Part shown: positions 1-8,127 of the stretch, in pieces
Layout: each line of letters opens with the position of its first letter
Position numbering within the stretch: position 1 is the first letter of the stretch
Made by a program: the position numbers and the translations under genes
The notes under the pieces: generated by a model
What the model saw: only the letters and a program-made list of their open reading frames with translations
What the model was told of the DNA's origin: nothing
Databases searched by the model: none
Source: an uncultured Curtobacterium sp.
Lineage (GTDB): Bacteria > Actinomycetota > Actinomycetes > Actinomycetales > Microbacteriaceae
DNA: 14,993 bases
NCBI GenBank assembly: GCA_913774725.1
Contig: CAJYIG010000341.1
Coordinates: 1 to 14,993 of the forward strand
Direction of reading: 5' to 3'

Positions 1-1267
1 ACAGGGACATGTCCTGCGCGTCCTTGATGTTCGGCACGATGAGCCCGCGCGGGGTCGCCGCGGCGATGCCGAGGTTCACGAAGTGGTGGACGATGATCTC
101 CTGGTCGGTCCAGGTCGAGTTCACCGACCGGTTCCGACGGACCGCCCAGATGACGGCCTTCGCGAAGACGAGCAGCGGCGAGACCTTGACGCCGGCGAAC
201 GTCGGCGAGGACTTCAGTCGCTTGACGAACTCCATCGTGCGGGTCGCGTCGACGTCGACGAACAGGGACACGTGCGGCGCCGTGAACTTCGACGTGGTCA
301 TCGCCTTCGCGATGGCCTTGCGCACGCCCTTGACCGGGATGGTCTCGCGGCGCACGTCGCCCCACTCGGGCGTCTCGATGTTCCGGAAGACGCTGGCCTG
401 CTTGGCGTGGCGGATGACGTCGTCACGGGTGACCTCGCCCGCGAGGCCGGTCGGCACGACCTCGGTCAGGTCGACGTCGAGGTCCTTCGCGAGCTTGCGG
501 ATCGGCGGCTTCGCCAGGACCGTGCCGGTCGAGACGACCTTGCGCGGGCGGGTGCCCTGCGCGGCGACGGCCTCCGAGATGCTGTCCTCGGCCGGGTCGG
601 CGGCGGCCTCGGCTGCGGCGACGGCGTCCGCACTGGAGGCACGGCTCGCCTCGGCCGCGAGCGCTGCGGCCCGGCGGGCGCCGGGCTTCCGGCGCGACGG
701 GGACGTGGTCGCGGAACCGTACCCGACCAGGACGGCGCCGGACGACTCGTCCGACCCGACGACGGTCGCGTGGTCGGCGACCGGCTGCGCGGGTGCGCCG
801 GCCGCGGACCGCGCCGGGGCCGTGGCGGGCGAGGGCGCCGGAGGCATCTGCTGCGCGGGTGCCGGCGGCGTCTGTGCGATGGGAGCCTGTGCGACGGGAG
901 CCTGGACGACGGGAGCCGGCGCTGCGGCTGCGGCAGGCGGGGTGGCGGCGAGGTCCGGCGAGGCCGGGACGCTGTCGGCGACGGGAGCCGAGCCTCCAGG
1001 CTGGGTGGTGGACGCGGCGACCTGGACGTCCGAGTCGACCCGGATGATCGGCTTGCCGACCTCGACGGTGTCACCCTCCGACACGAGCAACCCGGTCACG
1101 GTCCCGGCGAACGGCGACGGCAGCTCGACGAGCGACTTCGCGGTCTCGATCTCGACCAGGACCTGGTCGACGGCGATCTCGTCCCCGATCGCGACGCGCC
1201 ACTGCACGATCTCGGCCTCGGTCAGGCCTTCGCCCACGTCGGGCAGGGGGAATTCGGCGGCGGGCAC
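1..1267 (-). CDS. bkdC: Branched-chain 2-oxo acid dehydrogenase E2 (dihydrolipoamide acyltransferase), 3' end outside window
   Basis: This is the core acyltransferase of the complex; it carries the acyl group from E1 on a lipoyl arm to CoA. The start is GTG at 1267, with AAGGAG five bases upstream. Visible parts in order are: one lipoyl domain (about residues 4-78) with the modified lysine in ETAKS (K44); a long Ala/Pro/Gln-rich swinging linker (about 80-230); a peripheral subunit-binding domain ([19 protein letters not shown]...GEVTRDDV); and the start of the catalytic domain ([16 protein letters not shown]). The HxxxDG active site lies beyond the left edge. About 422 residues are visible. 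It follows E1 beta by 31 bp in the same operon. A pyruvate-specific E2 is possible, but the ETAKS-VELPSP lipoyl motif and the type of E1 favour the branched-chain form. The E3 gene is not in the window. Confidence 0.93.
   Translation of the reverse strand, partial: MPAAEFPLPDVGEGLTEAEIVQWRVAIGDEIAVDQVLVEIETAKSLVELPSPFAGTVTGLLVSEGDTVEVGKPIIRVDSDVQVAASTTQPGGSAPVADSVPASPDLAATPPAAAAAPAPVVQAPVAQAPIAQTPPAPAQQMPPAPSPATAPARSAAGAPAQPVADHATVVGSDESSGAVLVGYGSATTSPSRRKPGARRAAALAAEASRASSADAVAAAEAAADPAEDSISEAVAAQGTRPRKVVSTGTVLAKPPIRKLAKDLDVDLTEVVPTGLAGEVTRDDVIRHAKQASVFRNIETPEWGDVRRETIPVKGVRKAIAKAMTTSKFTAPHVSLFVDVDATRTMEFVKRLKSSPTFAGVKVSPLLVFAKAVIWAVRRNRSVNSTWTDQEIIVHHFVNLGIAAATPRGLIVPNIKDAQDMSL
873..917 (-). 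repeat. Three 15-bp tandem repeats in the E2 linker
   Basis: Three near-identical 15-bp units (consensus TGTGCGACGGGAGCC on the plus strand) lie inside the E2 gene. On the coding strand they encode repeated Ala-Pro-Val/Ile-Ala/Val-Gln pentapeptides in the flexible linker. Units of this kind can expand or contract without breaking frame. Confidence 0.8.
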
Positions 1268-1298
1268 AGCGGCTCCTTCGAACGTTCGGGCGGCTCGG

Positions 1299-2348
1299 TC
1301 AGTAGGCGAGGGCGCGGTCGACGGCCTCGAGGACACGGTCCGCGTCCGGCAGGTGGAGGTGTTCGAGCTTCGACACCGGGAAGGGGACGTCGAACCCGGA
1401 GACCCGGATCGGCGGTGCCTGCATCGTGTAGAAGCACTGTTCGGCAACGGTCGCGGCGATCTCGCTGCCGACGCTGACGAAGCCGGAGGCCTCCTGGGCG
1501 ATGACCACGCGGCCGGTCTTCCGGACCGAGGCGAGCAGCGGCTCCCAGTCGACCGGGGAGATCGAACGGAGGTCGATGACCTCGCAGCTCGTGCCCTCGG
1601 CTTCGGCGATGTCCGCGGCCTGCATGAGCGTCGCGACCATCGCACCGTGACCGACGAGGGTGACCTCGGTGCCGGTGCGGGCGACGCGGGTGGTGTGCAT
1701 CGGGACGTGACCGTCGACGAGGTCGACCTCGCCCTTCGGCCAGTAGCGCGACTTCGGCTCGAGGAACACGACGGGGTCCTTCGACGCGATCGCCTCCTGG
1801 ATCATCCAGTACGCGTCGTTCGGCGTGCTCGGGCTGACCACGCGGAGGCCCGCGGTGTGCGCGAAGTACGCCTCCGGGGACTCCTGGTGGTGCTCGACGG
1901 CGCCGATGTGGCCGCCGTAGGGGATGCGGATGACGACCGGCAGCGACATGTGCGCGGGCAGGCGGTTCTGCATCTTCGCGAGCTGCGAGGTGATCTGGTC
2001 GAAGCCCGGCCAGACGAAGCCGTCGAACTGGATCTCGACCACCGGGCGGTAGCCGCGCAGGGCGAGCCCGATCGCGGTGCCGATGATCCCGGACTCGGCG
2101 AGCGGGGTGTCGCGGACGCGCTCGGCGCCGAAGCGCTCCTGCAGGCCCTCGGTGATGCGGAAGACACCGCCGAGCCGGCCGATGTCCTCGCCCATGAGCA
2201 GGACCTTGTCGTCGGCGGCCATCGCGGCGGCCAGGCCGGCGTTGAGCGCCTTGGCCATCGGCAGGTTCTGGACGGGCTCGCTGGGGACCTCGCCCGCGCC
2301 GGGGTGGGCGCGGAGCGTGTAGTCGAAGAGCTGCTCGGTCGTGCTCAT
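1299..2348 (-). CDS. bkdB: Branched-chain 2-oxo acid dehydrogenase E1 beta subunit
   Basis: This is the beta half of the thiamine-diphosphate-dependent E1 decarboxylase and pairs with the product of the upstream gene. The 349 residues match the usual length for the family. The conserved MGEDIG (about 52-57) carries the glutamate that activates the cofactor. It is followed by [62 protein letters not shown], and a C-terminal transketolase domain ([17 protein letters not shown]...[11 protein letters not shown]). The ATG start at 2348 overlaps the TGA stop of the E1 alpha gene by one base (TGATG), so the two subunits are probably translationally coupled for equal output. A pyruvate dehydrogenase E1 beta (pdhB) is the alternative; substrate choice cannot be settled from sequence alone. 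Confidence 0.94.
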   Translation of the reverse strand: MSTTEQLFDYTLRAHPGAGEVPSEPVQNLPMAKALNAGLAAAMAADDKVLLMGEDIGRLGGVFRITEGLQERFGAERVRDTPLAESGIIGTAIGLALRGYRPVVEIQFDGFVWPGFDQITSQLAKMQNRLPAHMSLPVVIRIPYGGHIGAVEHHQESPEAYFAHTAGLRVVSPSTPNDAYWMIQEAIASKDPVVFLEPKSRYWPKGEVDLVDGHVPMHTTRVARTGTEVTLVGHGAMVATLMQAADIAEAEGTSCEVIDLRSISPVDWEPLLASVRKTGRVVIAQEASGFVSVGSEIAATVAEQCFYTMQAPPIRVSGFDVPFPVSKLEHLHLPDADRVLEAVDRALAY

Positions 2349-3481
2349 CAGTGGGAGCCCCCTTCGTACCCGGCCTCGTAGTGCTCGAGCCAGGCCTTCT
2401 GCGCGGTGGTCACCGGGTGCGGCTCGCGGTACACGTTGTCGAACATGACGCCCACGGGCGGCGGGGTCAGGGCGACGGTCGCGCGGCGGACGTCGGCGGC
2501 GATGTCCTCGCCCTCCTCGTCGAAGCGCGCGAGCTGCTCGTCGGTGACGCCGCGGCTGCGCAGGTACGCGGCCGAGCGGGCGATCGGGTCGCGCTCGACC
2601 CACGAGGCGAGCTCGTCGTCGAGGCGGTAGCGGGTCGGGTCGTCGGAGCTCGTGTGCGCGCCGATGCGGTAGGTCTCGGCCTCGACGAACGCCGGGCCCT
2701 GGCCGGAGCGGGCGTGGTCGGTCGCCACGAGGGAGGCCGTGTAGGACGCCAGCACGTCGTTGCCGTCGACGCGGACGCTCGGGATGCCGAAGCCGCGCGG
2801 GCGGTCGACGAGCGGCGTCGGGGACTGCGTGGCGACGGGGACCGAGATCGCCCAGTGGTTGTTCTGCAGGAAGAAGACGACGGGGGCCTTGGTCGACGCG
2901 GCGAAGACGTACGCCTCGTTCACGTCGCCCTGGCTGGTCGCGCCGTCGCCGAAGTAGACGATGGTGCAGGCGTCGCGGTCGGGGTCGCCGGTGCCGACGT
3001 CGCCGTCGAGCTGCTGGCCGAGCGCGTAGCCCGTCGCGTGCAGCGTCTGCGAACCGATGACCAGCGTCGAGACGTGCGTGTTGCCGCGCTCGTCCGGGTC
3101 CCAGCCGCCGTGCGTCTGGCCGCGGTACATCGCGATGATCTCCATCGGCTCGACGCCGCGGTGCATCGTGACCGCGTGCTCGCGGTACGACGGGAAGACG
3201 TGGTCCTGCGCACGGAGGGCGAAGACCGAGCCGACCTGCGCTGCCTCCTGTCCGTGGCTCGGGACCCAGAGGCCGAGCTGTCCGGTGCGCTGGAGGTTGT
3301 GGCCCGCGTGGTCGAACCGACGCGTGAGCACCATGCGGCGGTGCATCGCCAGCAGGGTCTCGTCCGGGATCGCCCGCGCGACGGCGGCGTACTCGGCGTT
3401 CTCGTCGGTCTCCACGAACCGGCCCTCGGGGTCGAGGATCCGGACGGTGGCCGTCGCGGGGGCCGCGGCGTGGAATGACAT
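2348..3481 (-). CDS. bkdA: Branched-chain 2-oxo acid dehydrogenase E1 alpha subunit
   Basis: This is the thiamine-diphosphate-binding half of E1, which decarboxylates a 2-oxo acid and passes the acyl group to lipoyl-E2. The protein has 377 residues. The thiamine-diphosphate motif GDG (178-180) ... NN (207-208) is intact. Other signatures are RRFDHAGHNLQRTGQLGLW, GQEAAQVGS, PSYREH, HGGWDP and ETYRIGAHTSSDDPTRYR, the last being the phosphorylation-loop region of this family. The overall pattern strongly resembles the mycobacterial BkdA protein, once annotated PdhA. The ATG start lies only 5 bases after the aminotransferase stop and has no good Shine-Dalgarno sequence, which suggests translational coupling. 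Its 3' end overlaps the start of E1 beta by one base. Confidence 0.94.
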   Translation of the reverse strand: MSFHAAAPATATVRILDPEGRFVETDENAEYAAVARAIPDETLLAMHRRMVLTRRFDHAGHNLQRTGQLGLWVPSHGQEAAQVGSVFALRAQDHVFPSYREHAVTMHRGVEPMEIIAMYRGQTHGGWDPDERGNTHVSTLVIGSQTLHATGYALGQQLDGDVGTGDPDRDACTIVYFGDGATSQGDVNEAYVFAASTKAPVVFFLQNNHWAISVPVATQSPTPLVDRPRGFGIPSVRVDGNDVLASYTASLVATDHARSGQGPAFVEAETYRIGAHTSSDDPTRYRLDDELASWVERDPIARSAAYLRSRGVTDEQLARFDEEGEDIAADVRRATVALTPPPVGVMFDNVYREPHPVTTAQKAWLEHYEAGYEGGSH

Positions 3482-3486
3482 GTCGG

Positions 3487-4584
3487 TCAGCGTAACGCCA
3501 GGGCCTGCCGGGCCGCCTGGAGGTCCTCCACAAGCGACCCCGCCGTTTCGAGGAGCGTTTCCACAGCCTCGTGCTCGCCGATCGACACCCGGATGCCCTC
3601 GTTGCCGAAGGCCCGGACGATGATGCCGACGGCCTCGAAGCGCTCGGCCGCGTGGGCTGTCAGCGCACCGGTCGGCAGCCAGACGAAGTTGCCCTGCGCG
3701 TCCGGCACGTCCCAGCCCTGGCCGCGCAGCGCGGCGACGATGCGGTCACGGCTGCCGGCGAGCTCGGCGACGCGCTCGAGCAGCTCGGTCTCGCGCTCCA
3801 GGCTCGCGAGTGCGGCAGCCTGGCCCTGCGCCGTGACCGACAGCGGGATCGCGCAGGCACGGACGGCGTCGAGCACGTACGCCGGACCGAACGCGTAGCC
3901 GACACGGAGGCCCGCGAGTCCGTACGCCTTGGAGAACGTCCGGAGGACGACGAGGTTCGGGTACCGCTCGAGCAGCGGCGTCCCGCGGACCGCGGTGGGC
4001 TCGGTGACGAACTCGGCGTAGGCCTCGTCGAGCACCACGAGCACGGTGGCGGGCACCCGGGCCATGAAGGCGTCGAACTCCGCCGCGGTGACGACCGGTC
4101 CGGTGGGGTTGTTCGGCGTGCAGACGATCACCATGCGGGTGCGCTCCGTGACCGCGTCGGCCATGGCGTCGAGGTCGTGCCCGCCGTCCGGCCGGTTCGG
4201 CACCTGCACGCTCGTGGCCCCCGCGACCGTGACGACCCCCGGGTACGCCTCGAAGGAACGCCAGGCGTAGACGATCTCGTCGCCGGGGCCGCTCGTCGCC
4301 TTCGCGAGCTCGTGCAGGATCGCGACGCTGCCCGGCGCGACGTGGACCTCGTCGACCGTCAGCCCGGCGCGGTTCGCGAGCACGGCCCGGACGGCCAGGG
4401 CGGTGGCATCCGGGTAGCGGTTGTAGGCGGTCTGCGCCTGCACGGCCTCGACGACGCCGGGCAGCGGCGGGAACGGGTTCTCGTTGCTCGACAGCTTGAA
4501 CGCGTCGGGCGCGGCCTGGCGACCCTGCTTGTACGCGGGGAGGACGGCCACCTCGGGCCGGATGTGCACGCGCTCGTCAGTCAC
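3487..4584 (-). CDS. HisC/Pat-type aminotransferase (histidinol-phosphate or aromatic amino acid), PLP-dependent
   Basis: This is a class I/II aminotransferase that uses pyridoxal phosphate. From the chosen start it has 365 residues. Visible landmarks are [10 protein letters not shown] (about 31-40), the NRYPDA substrate loop, TPNNPTG (156-162), DEAY (186-189) and [15 protein letters not shown], with the PLP lysine at K219. The start is taken as GTG at 4584, six bases after the -10-like TAGCCT; another GTG at 4590 would add two residues. It is the first gene of the operon with the E1 and E2 genes. That context fits a phenylalanine/aromatic or branched-chain aminotransferase (Pat-like) feeding 2-oxo acids to the dehydrogenase, rather than a dedicated histidine enzyme; no other his gene is nearby. 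The family annotation is firm, but the substrate is inference. Confidence 0.9.
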   Translation of the reverse strand: MTDERVHIRPEVAVLPAYKQGRQAAPDAFKLSSNENPFPPLPGVVEAVQAQTAYNRYPDATALAVRAVLANRAGLTVDEVHVAPGSVAILHELAKATSGPGDEIVYAWRSFEAYPGVVTVAGATSVQVPNRPDGGHDLDAMADAVTERTRMVIVCTPNNPTGPVVTAAEFDAFMARVPATVLVVLDEAYAEFVTEPTAVRGTPLLERYPNLVVLRTFSKAYGLAGLRVGYAFGPAYVLDAVRACAIPLSVTAQGQAAALASLERETELLERVAELAGSRDRIVAALRGQGWDVPDAQGNFVWLPTGALTAHAAERFEAVGIIVRAFGNEGIRVSIGEHEAVETLLETAGSLVEDLQAARQALALR

Positions 4585-4590
4585 GCGCAC

Positions 4591-4596
4591 AGGCTA
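4591..4596 (-). promoter_or_regulatory. Leaderless -10 element of the aminotransferase-bkd operon
   Basis: TAGCCT on the minus strand, 6 bases before GTG at 4584. It matches the actinobacterial TANNNT -10 form, and transcription would begin at or next to the start codon. No Shine-Dalgarno sequence precedes either possible GTG. Confidence 0.55.
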
Positions 4597-4622
4597 CCGG
4601 GACCCGTCCGGGGTGCGACGGG

Positions 4623-4628
4623 CATCAT
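4623..4628 (+). promoter_or_regulatory. Probable leaderless -10 of the YvlD-like gene
   Basis: CATCAT lies 6 bases before ATG 4635. GGGACC, 18 bases further upstream, is a weak -35 candidate. The 50-bp gap to the divergent aminotransferase start is too short for a normal untranslated leader on both sides. Confidence 0.4.
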
Positions 4629-4634
4629 GGCGGC

Positions 4635-5033
4635 ATGCGATTCCTCGTCCGCCTCGTCGTCAACGCCGTCGCGCTCTGGCTCACCACGCTCATCGTGAGC
4701 GGCGTCACCGTCACCCCGTTCGGGGACGGGGACACCACCGCCGTCGTGCTCACGTTCCTGCTCGTGGCGTTCGTGTTCGGGCTCGTGAACGCCGTCATCG
4801 GCACGATCATCCGGATCGTCGCGTTCCCGCTGTACGTCCTGACGCTCGGACTGATCTCGCTGATCGTGAACGCGGTGCTGCTGCTCATCGTCGCCGGCAT
4901 CTCGGACGCGATCGGCTTCGGGCTGCAGGTCGAGTCCTTCGGCTGGGGCATCGTCGGCGCCTTCGTGCTCGCCGTGTTCTCGTGGCTGATCGGGCTGTTC
5001 GTGCGCCCGGCACTGAACCGCCCGCGTCCGTGA
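4635..5033 (+). CDS. YvlD/phage-holin-4_2 family small membrane protein
   Basis: A 132-residue, very hydrophobic protein with about four membrane segments (roughly residues 4-24, 33-55, 60-88 and 96-122). Typical family features are the FGLVNAVIGTIIRIVAFPLYVLTLGLISLIVNAVLL core and a short basic C-terminus (RPALNRPRP). Genomes often call this family 'phage holin family protein', but here no phage gene is near. It is a chromosomal membrane protein of unknown function; B. subtilis YvlD belongs to the same group. It diverges from the aminotransferase operon. Its stop codon overlaps an in-frame GTG (GTGA at 5030) that could begin an extended form of the downstream phosphatase. ATG 4635 was chosen because an upstream ATG at 4627 is out of frame. 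Confidence 0.88.
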   Translation: MRFLVRLVVNAVALWLTTLIVSGVTVTPFGDGDTTAVVLTFLLVAFVFGLVNAVIGTIIRIVAFPLYVLTLGLISLIVNAVLLLIVAGISDAIGFGLQVESFGWGIVGAFVLAVFSWLIGLFVRPALNRPRP

Positions 5034-5043
5034 CCGCGGCCGG

Positions 5044-5151
5044 CACCGAGCCGACCACCTGCACGTCGGAGCCGGCCGACACCGAGCCGACCACCTGCAC
5101 GACGGAGCCGGGCGGCACCGAGCCGACCACCTGCACGTCGGACACCGACGA
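5044..5151 (+). repeat. Three tandem 36-bp repeats between the membrane protein and phosphatase genes
   Basis: The shared core CACCGAGCCGACCACCTGCACG begins at 5044, 5080 and 5116, exactly 36 bp apart, and the copies differ at only a few bases. Thirty-six is a multiple of three and the frame is open from 5030 into the phosphatase. If translated, the units read as 12-residue TEPTTCT-rich repeats. The stretch 5034-5221 otherwise holds no recognised gene. Confidence 0.85.
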
Positions 5152-5209
5152 CCGGGGCCGTGCCGCGCCTCCCGGCCGGACCGCCGTCGCGGACGTCACG
5201 TCCGTGCGC

Positions 5210-5215
5210 CATGAT
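5210..5215 (+). promoter_or_regulatory. Probable leaderless -10 of the phosphatase gene
   Basis: CATGAT lies 6 bases before ATG 5222. No Shine-Dalgarno sequence is present in the GTGCAC spacer. It supports the short form of the phosphatase and gives phosphatase-purB its own promoter. Confidence 0.4.
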
Positions 5216-5221
5216 GTGCAC

Positions 5222-5734
5222 ATGAGCCCGGACGCCGACGCCCCGTTCCGCGTCTCGTTCGTCTGCAGCGGCAACATCTGCCGCTCCCCGATGGCCGGCA
5301 TCGTCTTCGCGCAGATCGCCGCGGACGCCGGCATGGCCGACCGCTTCGTCGTCGAGTCCGCCGGCACCGGCGACTGGCACGTCGGTGAGCCCGCGGACGA
5401 GCGGACGATCGCGGCGCTCGCAGCGCGCGGATACGATGGCAGCAGGCATCGCGCCCGCCAGTTCGACCCGGACCGGTTCCCGGACCTCGACCTGGTGGTC
5501 GCACTCGACCGCTCCCACGAACGCGTCCTGCGCTCGTGGGCACCGACGATGGACGACGCCGCCAAGGTGACGCTCCTGCTGCGGTACGACGACGCCTGGC
5601 CCCAGCAGACCGACGTACCGGACCCGTACTACGCGGACCGGCACGAGTTCGACCGAGTGCTCTCGACCGTCGAACGGGCCTGCCGGGCGCTCTTCCGCCA
5701 ACTCGAACCGGCAGTCCGTCAGGGAGCCCCATGA
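5222..5734 (+). CDS. Low-molecular-weight protein tyrosine phosphatase
   Basis: A 170-residue cytoplasmic phosphatase of the LMW-PTP/arsenate-reductase-like fold. The P-loop VCSGNICRSP holds the nucleophile C15 and phosphate-binding R21. The general-acid loop is DPYY, with D134. The family enzyme hydrolyses phosphotyrosine through a cysteinyl-phosphate intermediate. ATG 5222 gives the usual short N-terminus before the P-loop. An in-frame GTG at 5030, overlapping the upstream stop codon, would add 64 residues made largely of 12-residue repeats (234 residues in total); this is less likely but cannot be excluded. The stop codon overlaps the purB start as ATGA, so the two genes are probably co-translated. 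The substrate is unknown; in actinobacteria such enzymes may act on polysaccharide kinases or as secreted effectors, but nothing here indicates either. Confidence 0.92.
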   Translation: MSPDADAPFRVSFVCSGNICRSPMAGIVFAQIAADAGMADRFVVESAGTGDWHVGEPADERTIAALAARGYDGSRHRARQFDPDRFPDLDLVVALDRSHERVLRSWAPTMDDAAKVTLLLRYDDAWPQQTDVPDPYYADRHEFDRVLSTVERACRALFRQLEPAVRQGAP

Positions 5735-7116
5735 CCCCCCTTCCCCCGCAGCCGATCAGCCCGCTCGACGGGCGGTACTACCCGGTCGTGCACACGGTGG
5801 GCGAGCACCTCTCCGAGGCCGGCCTCAACCGCGCACGCATCGTGGTCGAGGTCGAGTGGCTCATCTTCCTGACCGACCACGCGATGTTCACCACCTCGCC
5901 GCTGAGCATCGACGACAAGGCCGCGCTGCGCCGGGTCGTCGAGACGTTCGGCCACGACGAGATCGCGGAGCTCGCCGAGATCGAGGCGACGACCCGGCAC
6001 GACGTGAAGGCCGTCGAGTACTTCGTCCGCCACCGACTGTCCGCGCTCGGGCTCGACGCCATCGCCGAGCTGACGCACTTCGCGTGCACCAGCGAGGACG
6101 TCAACAACCTGTCGTACGCGCTGACCGTCCGCGACACCGTCGACCAGGTCTGGCTGCCCGCCTTCCGCGCCGTCCTGGCGACGCTCCGCACGATGGCGGA
6201 GCAGCTCCGCGCCGTGCCGATGCTCTCCCACACGCACGGTCAGCCCGCGACGCCGACGACCCTGGGCAAGGAGCTCGCGGTGGTCGTCTACCGCCTCGAG
6301 CGCGTCCTGACCCAGATCGAGCACGGCGAGTACCTCGGCAAGTTCTCCGGCGCCACGGGCACGTTCTCCGCGCACCTCGCCGCCGATCCCGAGGCCGACT
6401 GGCCCGCGCTGTCGAAGGAGTTCGTCGAGGGCCTCGGCCTGACGTGGAACCCGCTGACGACGCAGATCGAGTCGCACGACTGGCAGGCCGAGCTGTACGA
6501 CCGCGTGCGCCACGCGAACCGGATCCTGCACAACCTGGCGACGGACGTGTGGACCTACATCTCGATGGGCTACTTCACGCAGATCCCGGTCGCCGGCGCC
6601 ACGGGGTCGTCGACGATGCCGCACAAGATCAACCCGATCCGCTTCGAGAACGCCGAGGCGAACCTCGAGATCTCGTCGGCGCTGTTCTCGACGCTGTCCG
6701 AGACCCTCGTGACGAGCCGCCTGCAGCGGGACCTGACCGACTCCACCACGCAGCGGAACATCGGCGTCGCGTTCGGGCACTCGCTGCTCGCGCTCGACAA
6801 CCTGCGTCGCGGGCTCGGTGAGATCGCGGTGAACGAGGGCCGGCTCGCCGAGGACCTCGACGGCAACTGGGAGGTGCTCGGCGAGGCCATCCAGACGGTC
6901 ATCCGTGCCGAGGTCACCGCCGGGCAGTCGACCATCGAGGACCCGTACGCGATGCTCAAGGAGCTCACGCGCGGCAAGCGCATCGGCCAGGCCGAGCTCG
7001 TCGCGTTCGTGAACGGGCTCGACATCTCGTCCGGCGCCAAGGCGCGCCTGACGAACCTGACGCCGGGCACGTACACGGGGCTGGCCGACGAGCTGGTCGA
7101 CCGCCTCGACGTGTAG
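5731..7116 (+). CDS. purB: Adenylosuccinate lyase
   Basis: This lyase acts twice in purine synthesis, releasing fumarate from SAICAR and from adenylosuccinate. The 461 residues match the long E. coli PurB type (about 456). The N-terminus LSPLDGRYY-like motif (PISPLDGRYYPVV) is typical. Other landmarks are TRHDVKAVEYF (88-98), FACTSEDVNNLSYAL, SHTHGQPATPTTLGKE (catalytic His region, H169), and the fumarase/aspartase signature GSSTMPHKIN (292-301), whose flexible-loop serine is S294. AGGGAG lies four bases before ATG 5731, and the start overlaps the phosphatase stop as ATGA. It is a housekeeping gene with an intact frame. It converges on the LysR gene that ends at 7199. Confidence 0.97.
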   Translation: MTPLPPQPISPLDGRYYPVVHTVGEHLSEAGLNRARIVVEVEWLIFLTDHAMFTTSPLSIDDKAALRRVVETFGHDEIAELAEIEATTRHDVKAVEYFVRHRLSALGLDAIAELTHFACTSEDVNNLSYALTVRDTVDQVWLPAFRAVLATLRTMAEQLRAVPMLSHTHGQPATPTTLGKELAVVVYRLERVLTQIEHGEYLGKFSGATGTFSAHLAADPEADWPALSKEFVEGLGLTWNPLTTQIESHDWQAELYDRVRHANRILHNLATDVWTYISMGYFTQIPVAGATGSSTMPHKINPIRFENAEANLEISSALFSTLSETLVTSRLQRDLTDSTTQRNIGVAFGHSLLALDNLRRGLGEIAVNEGRLAEDLDGNWEVLGEAIQTVIRAEVTAGQSTIEDPYAMLKELTRGKRIGQAELVAFVNGLDISSGAKARLTNLTPGTYTGLADELVDRLDV

Positions 7117-7167
7117 CCCTCAGCCTTCCGCGCTCCGCAGACCGCGACGACGGGGCGGACGGGAGGC

Positions 7168-7182
7168 GCGGGGCGGCCCCGC
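7168..7182. terminator. GC-rich hairpin between the convergent purB and LysR genes
   Basis: GCGGGGC-G-GCCCCGC is a perfect palindrome midway between the two stop codons (7116 and 7199). It can fold as a 5-bp stem with a 5-base loop. There is no T-run on either side, so it is at best a U-less actinobacterial-style terminator that could serve both genes. Confidence 0.35.
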
Positions 7183-7198
7183 CGCACACGTCACCGCC

Positions 7199-8113
7199 TC
7201 AGGTGGTGACGGCCTGCGCTTCGGCGACCAGCGCCTCCAGGACGGTGCGGACCGCGGGTCGGACCGCGCGGTCCGGTCGGGCGAGCGCCTCGATCCGTCG
7301 CCCGGCCCGCACGTCGGCGAGCGTCGCGAGCCGGAAGCGCCCGGCCGCACGCGTCCCCGACGTGTACCGCGGCACCAACGCGATCCCGTGCCCGGCCGCC
7401 ACCAGGTTCTCGATGACCGGCAGGTGGATCGTGCGGAACGCGACCGACGGCGGGGTGTCGGACGCCGCCGCCAGCGCGGTGAGCACGCGGTCGATCGGGT
7501 AGTCCTCGGGCACACCGATCCAGGTCTCGTCGACGACGTCGCCGATGCCGACGCGCTCCCGGTCGGCGAGCGGGTGGTCGAGCGGCAGGGCGACGTCGAG
7601 CGGTTCCCGGAGCAGGGCGATCGTCTCGACGGCGGCACCGTCCGCACGGCGGGCGCCGTCCGGGCGGTGACCAATCACGACGTCGTGGTCGGCGGTGAGC
7701 GGGACGAACTCCCCCTCGCTCACGTCGACGTCGGAGAGCTCGAGGACGATGCCCGGGTACGCCCGCATCCGGGTCAGGAGCCCCGGCAGGAGCAGCTCGG
7801 CCGCCGAGGGGAACACCGCCAGGTCCACCGTCCCGCCCACCCCGGTCAGGTGCTCGGACCACGCCGACTCAACCGAGGCGAGCGCGGTGGCGACCCCGGC
7901 GGCCATCCCGGCGAGCGCGCGCCCGTCCGCGGTGAGCCGCACGCCCCGTCCGACCCGCTCGACCAGCGGCACACCGGCCTGGCGCTGGAGCGTGCGGAGC
8001 TGCTGCGACACGGCGCTCGGCGTGCGATGCGTGGCGGCGGCGACCGCGGTGACGCTCCCCCGTTCGGCGAGCTCGCGGAGGACCGGCAGCAGGGCGATGT
8101 CGAAGCCGACCAT
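7199..8113 (-). CDS. LysR-family transcriptional regulator, divergent from an EamA exporter
   Basis: The 304 residues match the LysR family length. An N-terminal winged helix-turn-helix spans about residues 5-62 (LLPVLRELAERGSVTAVAAATHRTPSAVSQQLRTLQRQAGVPLVERVGRGVRLTADG pattern). A periplasmic-binding-type effector domain begins near residue 92 (GTVDLAVFPSAAELLLPGLLTRMRAYPGIVLEL). The effector is not predictable. The gene lies back to back with an EamA-type exporter, the usual arrangement for a regulator and its target. ATG 8113 lies six bases after TAGTGT, which suggests a leaderless mRNA. Repeats in the 71-bp gap are candidate operators for the regulator. Confidence 0.92.
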   Translation of the reverse strand: MVGFDIALLPVLRELAERGSVTAVAAATHRTPSAVSQQLRTLQRQAGVPLVERVGRGVRLTADGRALAGMAAGVATALASVESAWSEHLTGVGGTVDLAVFPSAAELLLPGLLTRMRAYPGIVLELSDVDVSEGEFVPLTADHDVVIGHRPDGARRADGAAVETIALLREPLDVALPLDHPLADRERVGIGDVVDETWIGVPEDYPIDRVLTALAAASDTPPSVAFRTIHLPVIENLVAAGHGIALVPRYTSGTRAAGRFRLATLADVRAGRRIEALARPDRAVRPAVRTVLEALVAEAQAVTT

Positions 8114-8119
8114 GCAGGG

Positions 8120-8125
8120 ACACTA
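8120..8125 (-). promoter_or_regulatory. Leaderless -10 of the LysR gene
   Basis: TAGTGT on the minus strand, 6 bases before ATG 8113. It is a full TANNNT match, and the CCCTGC spacer has no Shine-Dalgarno sequence. Confidence 0.5.
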
Positions 8126-8127
8126 CA

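Noticed and set aside
1279..1288. CGAACGTTCG palindrome as a LexA (SOS) box before E2
   Set aside because: The actinobacterial box is TCGAAC-N4-GTTCGA. Here the half-sites abut with no spacer, inside an operon just upstream of a Shine-Dalgarno sequence.
9..2381. A 790-codon open frame on the plus strand, antisense to the bkd genes
   Set aside because: It is the mirror frame of strongly conserved E2 and E1 beta genes. Its product is low-complexity Arg/Ala/Gly/Asp-rich sequence with no recognisable domain; long antisense frames are routine at this GC content.
4635..5033. Prophage remnant suggested by the 'phage holin' family name
   Set aside because: The YvlD-like family is widespread on bacterial chromosomes. 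The neighbours are housekeeping genes, and no endolysin, integrase or structural gene is present.
4885..5565. Minus-strand open frame with repeated VQVVGSV units opposite the phosphatase
   Set aside because: It is antisense to the catalytic phosphatase gene and the 36-bp repeats; the repeats explain its regular look, and it has no promoter or Shine-Dalgarno sequence.
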